Positions 6,618-10,648 of a stretch of DNA of 10,648 nucleotides are shown here, piece by piece. Where the stretch lies: NCBI GenBank assembly GCA_017621015.1, contig JAGAUC010000296.1, positions 1-10,648 on the forward strand, in the 5' to 3' direction. A program made the translations under genes and the position numbers. The DNA comes from Clostridia bacterium. GTDB taxonomy: Bacteria > Bacillota > Clostridia > Oscillospirales > CAG-272. How positions within the stretch are numbered: the stretch's first letter is position 1; the number at the start of each line of letters is the position of its first letter. The notes under the pieces were generated by a model that ran no database searches, was not told the origin of the DNA, and saw only the letters and a list, made by a program, of their open reading frames with translations.

Positions 6618-8156
6618 TTATTTACAAAATGCTACTGCCGCATCGGCCGCGCTGGCCGCGTCCACCGTGTAGCCGTCCGCGCCGATCTGCTGACAGAAGC
6701 TCTCGCTTACCGGCGCACCGCCGATGAGGATCTTGACCTTGTCGCGGATGCCGGCCGCCTCGGCCGCCTTGACCACGTCAGCCATTACGCCCATTGTGGT
6801 AGTGAGAAGCGCGGAGCAGCAGATGACCTGACAGCCCTCGTCGATGGCGGTCTGCACAAAGGTCTCGGGCGCCACGTCGGTACCAAGGTCAACGACCTCA
6901 AGTCCCTTGCCCTCCATCATCATCTTGACAAGGTTCTTACCGATATCGTGAAGGTCGCCCTGCACCGTACCGATGCACACCTTGCCCGTAGCCTTGACAC
7001 CGTTCGCGACAAGGTAGGGCTTAAGCACCTGCACGCCCATATTCATGGCGCGTGCCGCCACAAGCACCTCGGGCACGTACACCTCGTTGTTCTTGAACTT
7101 CTCGCCGATGATGCTCATACCGTCCAGAAGCCCCTCATTGAGGATCTGCTCGGGATTGGAGCCCTCGTCGATGGCCTGCTGAACCATCTCCTTCACGATC
7201 TTGGCCTTACCCTTCTGCAAATTCTCCGAAATCTCACGCAAAATAATCATAATTTTTTCCTCTCTTTTTGTTGCTTTTTTATCCATCGCCGCGTCAAGTG
7301 CGGGTTGTTTCACCTTTTGACGGTACTCATTGGGCGTCATTCCCATACGGGCACCGAAATTTTTGTAGAACGAGGGCAGATCGCGCAGACCGCAGGCCCC
7401 CACGATGTCCTCCACGTTGAGGTCGCTCTCACGGAGAAGCTCGCACGCACGCTCAAAGCGCATCTCGCGCAGATGATCCGCAAACCGCTTACCCGTAAGC
7501 CTTGTAAAAATACGGCTGAGGTTGGCCGCGCTCACGCCGAAGGTATCGGCGATCGAACGGAGCGTAAGCCCCGCGTCCGCGCAGTTGCTTTGCATCATTC
7601 GCATAGCCGTTAGCACGAGATTCCACTCGCCGGGCGAGACCGGCGAGCTGTTTTTGATGGAGCTGTCGATGTATCTCGCCACGTGAATGAGAAGCAAGGA
7701 AAGGTTGCTGTAGACCGCATCCTGCCAGGCCTTTCCCTTGTCTCTCAGCTCCTCCTCAATGGCATCGTAGAGCGCGCTGACCCGCTCGGTCATCGCGCGG
7801 TTCATCATGGCGTACGCCGTGACCGATCCGTCCTGAAACAGGCCAAAGCAGCCGTGAAGCGCCTCGTCGGTCTCTTTTTGCCCCTCCGAGAATAGGCTCA
7901 ACCGCCTTACGGTGAGTCCGTCCTCCCTGCTTTCCAAAAAATAGCGGTGAGGAATGCCGGGCGGCGTCACAAAAATGTCCCCCGCCTTGCACGGAATGGC
8001 TTGGCCGAGCACCAGATGAATGCCGCTTCCCGCCAGCACCATATCGATCTCCATGGCATCGTGTGCTTTGAGCTCCAGCCACGCGCGCTCGGTGTCATAT
8101 ACCCGTTCGCACGAAAAGATATCGTGCCCGATATTCCACGGTCGGTTCTCGCTCAT
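6618..8156 (-). CDS. AraC-type transcriptional regulator fused to a corrinoid (B12-binding) methyl-carrier protein
   Basis: A single uninterrupted 512-residue frame with two parts. Residues 1-290 are an AraC-family regulator: an N-terminal cupin-like sensor ('CKAGDIFVTPPGIPHRYF', 56-73), a helical linker, and a double helix-turn-helix domain from about 197 to 281 ('SIADTFGVSAANLSRIF', 'VEDIVGACGLRDLPSFYKNF', 'GMTPNEYRQ'). Residues 303-512 are a complete corrinoid protein of the MtaC/MttC/MtmC type: a four-helix cap (303-385, 'MIILREISENLQKGK') and a Rossmann B12-binding domain with D401-L-H403-D-I-G406, where H403 is the expected lower cobalt ligand. It also has 'CSALLTTTM' (447-455) and 'GGAPV' (479-483). 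The start at 8156 has AGAGGAG seven bases upstream. First gene of the operon; it may control this operon and the divergent one. An internal ATG at 7250 could make the carrier alone. A real fusion is favoured because the frame is clean; an assembly indel in the A-rich joint is the alternative. Confidence 0.9.
   Translation of the reverse strand: MSENRPWNIGHDIFSCERVYDTERAWLELKAHDAMEIDMVLAGSGIHLVLGQAIPCKAGDIFVTPPGIPHRYFLESREDGLTVRRLSLFSEGQKETDEALHGCFGLFQDGSVTAYAMMNRAMTERVSALYDAIEEELRDKGKAWQDAVYSNLSLLLIHVARYIDSSIKNSSPVSPGEWNLVLTAMRMMQSNCADAGLTLRSIADTFGVSAANLSRIFTRLTGKRFADHLREMRFERACELLRESDLNVEDIVGACGLRDLPSFYKNFGARMGMTPNEYRQKVKQPALDAAMDKKATKREEKIMIILREISENLQKGKAKIVKEMVQQAIDEGSNPEQILNEGLLDGMSIIGEKFKNNEVYVPEVLVAARAMNMGVQVLKPYLVANGVKATGKVCIGTVQGDLHDIGKNLVKMMMEGKGLEVVDLGTDVAPETFVQTAIDEGCQVICCSALLTTTMGVMADVVKAAEAAGIRDKVKILIGGAPVSESFCQQIGADGYTVDAASAADAAVAFCK
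7248..7263 (-). promoter_or_regulatory. Internal ribosome binding site and start codon for a stand-alone corrinoid protein
   Basis: Inside the fusion gene, an in-frame ATG (7248-7250, codon 303) is preceded by AGAGG (7259-7263) at eight bases. This is as good as the start sites of neighbouring genes. It sits exactly at the residue where free-standing corrinoid proteins of this family begin (M-I-x-L-x-E-I-S-E-N-L-x-x-G). Starting here gives a 210-residue protein ending at 6618, the normal length of a corrinoid carrier. Two products from one gene are therefore plausible but unproven. Confidence 0.55.
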
Positions 8157-8173
8157 TTTCCCACTCCTCTCTA

Positions 8174-8190
8174 CCTACTGTCACCCTACT
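8174..8190. repeat. Short direct repeat CCTACT x2, one helical turn apart
   Basis: CCTACT occurs at 8174-8179 and again at 8185-8190, 11 bases apart, on the same face of the helix. The pair lies around the predicted transcription start of the minus-strand operon. AraC-family proteins usually bind direct half-sites in this way, so it is a second operator candidate, but six-base identity is weak evidence. Confidence 0.3.
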
Positions 8191-8195
8191 TTTTT

Positions 8196-8224
8196 ATTAT
8201 ACCGACTTTTTTTACCGTTGTAAA
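8196..8224 (-). promoter_or_regulatory. Promoter of the regulator-corrinoid-methyltransferase operon
   Basis: TTTACA (8219-8224) and a perfect TATAAT (8196-8201) on the minus strand, separated by 17 bases. Transcription should start near 8189, leaving a leader of about 33 bases. That is too short for a cobalamin riboswitch, so control is probably at initiation. Confidence 0.8.
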
Positions 8225-8233
8225 TATGGTAAA
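8211..8233. promoter_or_regulatory. Candidate operator: inverted repeat over the operon -35 box
   Basis: TTTACC (8211-8216) and GGTAAA (8228-8233) form a perfect six-base inverted repeat with an 11-base spacer. It overlaps the -35 element of the minus-strand promoter and lies about 45 bases upstream of the plus-strand -35. A dimeric regulator bound here could repress the operon and affect the divergent genes. The AraC-corrinoid fusion is the obvious candidate, although AraC proteins more often use direct repeats. Could be chance in an AT-rich region. Confidence 0.4.
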
Positions 8234-8276
8234 CTTGTTTTTTTTCGCCCACCTGAAACAAAACCCTATAAAAGCC

Positions 8277-8305
8277 TTGCATTCCACCCGAAAATATGAT
8301 AAAAT
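8277..8305 (+). promoter_or_regulatory. Promoter of the amidohydrolase/MBL-fold gene pair
   Basis: TTGCAT (8277-8282) and TAAAAT (8300-8305) with a 17-base spacer. Transcription would start near 8312, giving a leader of about 23 bases that holds the AAGGAG ribosome binding site (8322-8327) seven bases before the ATG. A nearby TATGAT (8295-8300) has no matching -35 at the right distance. Confidence 0.7.
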
Positions 8306-8334
8306 GAAGCCACCAAACGCGAAGGAGCAAACGT

Positions 8335-9135
8335 ATGAGCTTTGAGATCGTCGATTTTCACACACACCCCTTTCTCACCCCCGATTGCAACATCTGCCGA
8401 TATAAATATTTCAGCGACCGCATCACCGCGGCGGATACAAGGCGCGACCTTGAGTCGCTCGGCATCACGAGGATCTGCGGCTCGGTCATCGCCCCCTATA
8501 ATAAGGAGACCCTTTCGTGGGCGGACGTAAGGCGTGCCAATGACATTGCCCTTGAGCTGAAGGCGCTCTACGGCGACTTTTACGAGGTCGGCTTCCACAT
8601 ACACCCCGCCTTTATCCGCGAATCGTGTGAGGAGATCGAGCGTATGCACGGCCTTGGCGTCCGACTGATCGGCGAGCTTTTGCCCTACTTCCATATGTGG
8701 CGCGACCTCTCGCTTGACTATGGCTCACGGGAGCTTTCCGAAATTCTTGACGTGGCCGAGGACTACGGGATGATCGTAAGCCTGCACACGCAGGACGAGG
8801 AAGGGCTTGACAAAATGGTGCGTGAGCACCCCAACCTCACCGTTGTGGCCGCGCATCCGGGCGAGGCGGCGACCTACGAGCGGCATCTGGCGCGTATGAA
8901 GCTCAGCGAAAACTACTACCTCGACCTTTCGGGCTCGGGCGGTCCCCTTCGCTTTGCCAGCACACGAAACGCCATCGATAAGGTGGGCGTGGAGCGCCTG
9001 CTATTCGGCTCGGACTATCCGACCTGCCAGGCAGGTATTATGATCGGAAGCATTCTTATGGATTACACGCTGACCGACACCGAAAAGGAATACATCTTCT
9101 CCAAAAACGCAAGGCGTCTTTTGAAGTTGGATTAA
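8335..9135 (+). CDS. Amidohydrolase_2-type metal-dependent hydrolase (TIM-barrel)
   Basis: A 266-residue protein of the amidohydrolase superfamily (PF04909-like, COG2159). Metal ligands are visible in the expected order: H9-x-H11 in 'VDFHTHP', H151 in 'VSLHTQ', H174 in 'VAAHPGE' and D227 in 'LLFGSDYP'. 'VGFHIHP' (85-91) and E114 in 'IGELLP' are further active-site candidates. Family members hydrolyse C-N, C-O or lactone bonds or decarboxylate aromatic and sugar acids. At 266 residues it is on the short side. There is no signal peptide, so it should be cytosolic. The start ATG has AAGGAG seven bases upstream. It is the first gene of the divergent two-gene operon. Sharing a promoter region with the methyltransferase operon suggests a common substrate, possibly a lactone or hydrolysable product formed before or after demethylation; this is inference. 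Confidence 0.85.
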   Translation: MSFEIVDFHTHPFLTPDCNICRYKYFSDRITAADTRRDLESLGITRICGSVIAPYNKETLSWADVRRANDIALELKALYGDFYEVGFHIHPAFIRESCEEIERMHGLGVRLIGELLPYFHMWRDLSLDYGSRELSEILDVAEDYGMIVSLHTQDEEGLDKMVREHPNLTVVAAHPGEAATYERHLARMKLSENYYLDLSGSGGPLRFASTRNAIDKVGVERLLFGSDYPTCQAGIMIGSILMDYTLTDTEKEYIFSKNARRLLKLD

Positions 9136-9144
9136 GGAGAAATC

Positions 9145-10518
9145 ATGAGCAAAATTACCGATTACCGCATCGTTTTGTCCCAAACGCCCAAGGTAAGCGA
9201 GCAGCGTGCCGCCTGCTTTTTGCGCGAGAAGATCAAGCTGGTGTGCGGCAAAAAGCTGCCGCTTGTCAGCGACGCCGAGCCGCCCGAGGCGCTTGAGATC
9301 GTGGTGGGAGAGACCACCCGCGAGGCGCCGGACGGCGTTGAGGTCACGCGTACGCGCGCCGGCGTCTGGGAATACGTGATGCTCAAAAAGGGCGAGCGGC
9401 TGTACCTTTTGGGGCTTGGCACCCCGCCCGCCGCAGAGCCGCCCTACAACACCGCCTACCGCAAGATCGATGACGGTGCCACGGGCACGGTGATGGCGGC
9501 GTATCATTTTGTCCAGGATATTCTCGGTTACCCTTTCGTTTACGCCGACCTTGAGGAATTCCCCGAAAGGCCCGACCTCGAAATGCCGCGGACATACGAA
9601 TACCGCTTCACGCGCGAGGCGCTTGAGGCTCAGCGCCCGAAGCCCCTGGAGGGGGCGGCGCTTTACTCGCTCAACACCGTGGCGCGGCTGGAATGGAACG
9701 TGGGGAGCTTCATTGTAAAGACCCGCGCGGGCAAGCTGATCGTCATCGACGGCGGCCACATGGGCGACCTGCCCCGTCTGGTAGAATGCCTGAAATCCAT
9801 TTCGGGCGAAGAGGTGCCCACCGTTACGGCGTGGCTGTTCTCGCATCTGCACGACGACCACCACGGCGCGTATCTTCGACTGGTGAGAGACGAGGAATGG
9901 CAAGGAAAGGTGACCGTCAAGGATGTGTATCACCACTTTTTGCCACGCGAATTCTACACCGACATCACCAAGGAGGCCTCGGCACACTTCGGACCCGAAT
10001 ACGATGCCATTATGAACAGCGACAAGACCTTTGGCGCCACGCTTCACGCCGTAGGGACGGGCGAGCGTATCTCGGTGGACGAGATCGACTTTGACGTGCT
10101 TCACGTGCCCGATATTTCCTTTGGCAAGCAAATGAATGTGAACGACTCCAGCGTGGTCTACAAAATGACCTACGATAAGGGACAGAGCGTCATGTTCCTC
10201 GGTGACGCCGAGTGGATCGAAAGTAATGACCTCGTGGAAAATCACGCCGACGAGCTGGCATGTGACGTCGTTCAGGTCGGCCACCACGGCTGCGGCAATT
10301 GCTCGGAGGAATGCTACCGCCTCATCGGCGCCAAGGCCTACATCTGGCAATGCGGCGAGCGCTTCTGGTATCAGGATTGCGGCGAGGGGCTGAATACCCA
10401 CAACGTGGGGCTCATCCGCTACCGCACCATGATGAAGCGCTTTGGCATCAAGGACGAGAACGTCTACGTCACACTCGGTGACATCGACTCGCTCCCCCTC
10501 CCCATACCTATTCACTAA
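9145..10518 (+). CDS. Metallo-beta-lactamase-fold hydrolase with extra N-terminal domain
   Basis: A 457-residue protein with two parts. Residues 170-457 are a metallo-beta-lactamase fold of the ComEC-like type: H234-x-H236-x-D238-H239 ('SHLHDDHHG'), 'NDSSVV' (334-339), D354 in 'FLGDAEW' and H380-H381 in 'VQVGHHGCG'. These would hold two zinc or iron ions. Residues 1-150 begin 'YRIVLSQTPKVSEQRAACFL' and have 'LEIVVGET' (50-57) and 'GTVMAAYHFVQDILGYPFVY' (114-133). They resemble the small accessory domain seen at the N-terminus of GH67 alpha-glucuronidases and GH20 enzymes; this match is from memory. There is no transmembrane segment, so it is not a DNA-uptake channel. The start has AAGGAG close to the preceding stop, with a 9-base gap, so it is co-transcribed with the amidohydrolase. 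A hydrolase acting on a sugar-like or lactone compound is plausible; the substrate is unknown. Confidence 0.85.
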   Translation: MSKITDYRIVLSQTPKVSEQRAACFLREKIKLVCGKKLPLVSDAEPPEALEIVVGETTREAPDGVEVTRTRAGVWEYVMLKKGERLYLLGLGTPPAAEPPYNTAYRKIDDGATGTVMAAYHFVQDILGYPFVYADLEEFPERPDLEMPRTYEYRFTREALEAQRPKPLEGAALYSLNTVARLEWNVGSFIVKTRAGKLIVIDGGHMGDLPRLVECLKSISGEEVPTVTAWLFSHLHDDHHGAYLRLVRDEEWQGKVTVKDVYHHFLPREFYTDITKEASAHFGPEYDAIMNSDKTFGATLHAVGTGERISVDEIDFDVLHVPDISFGKQMNVNDSSVVYKMTYDKGQSVMFLGDAEWIESNDLVENHADELACDVVQVGHHGCGNCSEECYRLIGAKAYIWQCGERFWYQDCGEGLNTHNVGLIRYRTMMKRFGIKDENVYVTLGDIDSLPLPIPIH

Positions 10519-10524
10519 AATACA

Positions 10525-10560
10525 AAAAGCTGAGTTCAACTGAACTCAGCTTTTCTTTTT
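10525..10560 (+). terminator. Rho-independent terminator of the divergent two-gene operon
   Basis: A perfect inverted repeat of 14 bases (10525-10538 with 10541-10554) around AC, core GCTGAGTTCA/TGAACTCAGC, is followed by a T-rich tail to 10560. It starts seven bases after the stop codon of the MBL-fold gene. Confidence 0.92.
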
Positions 10561-10585
10561 CAAATTTTGATTTGTCGAAGAGAAA

Positions 10586-10640
10586 CGTGGGGCTCTGCCC
10601 CATACCCCGCAAGCCTTTAAAAAGGCTTGACCTAAACTCT
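10586..10640. repeat. Intergenic repeat with two hairpins, clostridial type
   Basis: Two adjacent hairpins: TGGGGC-TCT-GCCCCA (10588-10602), then AAGCCTTT-AA-AAAGGCTT (10611-10628), joined by TACCCCGC. The arrangement GGGGCTCTGCCCC...CCCCGCAAGCCTTT...AAAGGCTTGACC matches, from memory, a dispersed intergenic repeat found in many gut Clostridia genomes. Only one copy is in the window, so repetition is not shown here. It continues toward the right edge. Confidence 0.5.
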
Positions 10641-10648
10641 CACTGCAT

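Noticed and set aside
7251..7300. Programmed frameshift or transcript slippage at the A-rich joint of the fusion gene
   Set aside because: The fusion is in frame without slippage, and the A6 run is not in the phase needed for a standard -1 slippery site.
8157..8189. Cobalamin riboswitch before the corrinoid operon
   Set aside because: The predicted leader is only about 33 bases and no B12-box-like conserved stretch is visible, although B12 control would make sense.
9145..10518. ComEC DNA-uptake channel
   Set aside because: The MBL core is ComEC-like, but there are no membrane-spanning segments and no competence genes nearby.
9001..10539. Long minus-strand open frame of 512 codons opposite the MBL-fold gene
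   Set aside because: The plus-strand frame carries clear MBL motifs and a good start site; the minus frame runs back through the terminator hairpin and has no recognisable domains.
1..10648. CRISPR array, tRNA/rRNA genes, insertion sequence or prophage
   Set aside because: No regularly spaced repeats, no transposase or integrase frames and no tRNA-like clover-leaf pattern were seen on either strand.

Overview
The window looks like a chromosomal segment from an anaerobic, moderately GC-rich member of the Clostridia (Bacillota), possibly a gut Oscillospirales- or Christensenellales-type organism. Four things suggest this: strong AGGAG-type ribosome binding sites before almost every gene, near-consensus vegetative promoters in short AT-rich gaps, compact U-tailed terminators, and a corrinoid-dependent methyltransfer gene set. 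A GGGGC-TCT-GCCCC / AAGCCTTT-AA-AAAGGCTT intergenic repeat at the right edge also fits. The placement is an inference, because no rRNA or marker gene is present.

Layout. Positions 1-391 (minus) hold the first 130 codons of an acyltransferase/condensation-like protein (alcohol acetyltransferase type) that runs off the left edge and has its own promoter. A hairpin terminator at 471-498 separates it from a seven-gene minus-strand operon that starts from a promoter at 8196-8224 and reads leftwards. In order of transcription the operon holds: a fusion of an AraC-type regulator with a corrinoid (B12-binding) protein; five consecutive, divergent UroD/MtaA-superfamily proteins; and a small eight-cysteine DUF2284-type protein. 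Intergenic gaps are 13-27 bases and the last two genes overlap by 11, so this is almost certainly one transcript. Divergently, from a promoter at 8277-8305, come two plus-strand genes 9 bases apart: an amidohydrolase_2-type metal hydrolase and a metallo-beta-lactamase-fold protein with an extra N-terminal domain. A strong terminator follows at 10525-10560, then the edge repeat.

How the genes may work together. The UroD/MtaA superfamily includes zinc-dependent enzymes that move methyl groups between small molecules and corrinoid proteins. Five of them sit behind the only corrinoid protein in the window, so the likely theme is methyl transfer from one or several methylated compounds. The odd points are that the corrinoid protein is fused to the transcription factor, that an internal start could also release it alone, that the five paralogues carry five different versions of the zinc site (only the last has the full H-x-C...C set), and that no recognisable corrinoid reductive activase is present. 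A DUF2284 protein with two four-cysteine groups is the only redox-looking candidate. The divergent hydrolases may process the same substrate before or after demethylation. The substrate cannot be read from the sequence.
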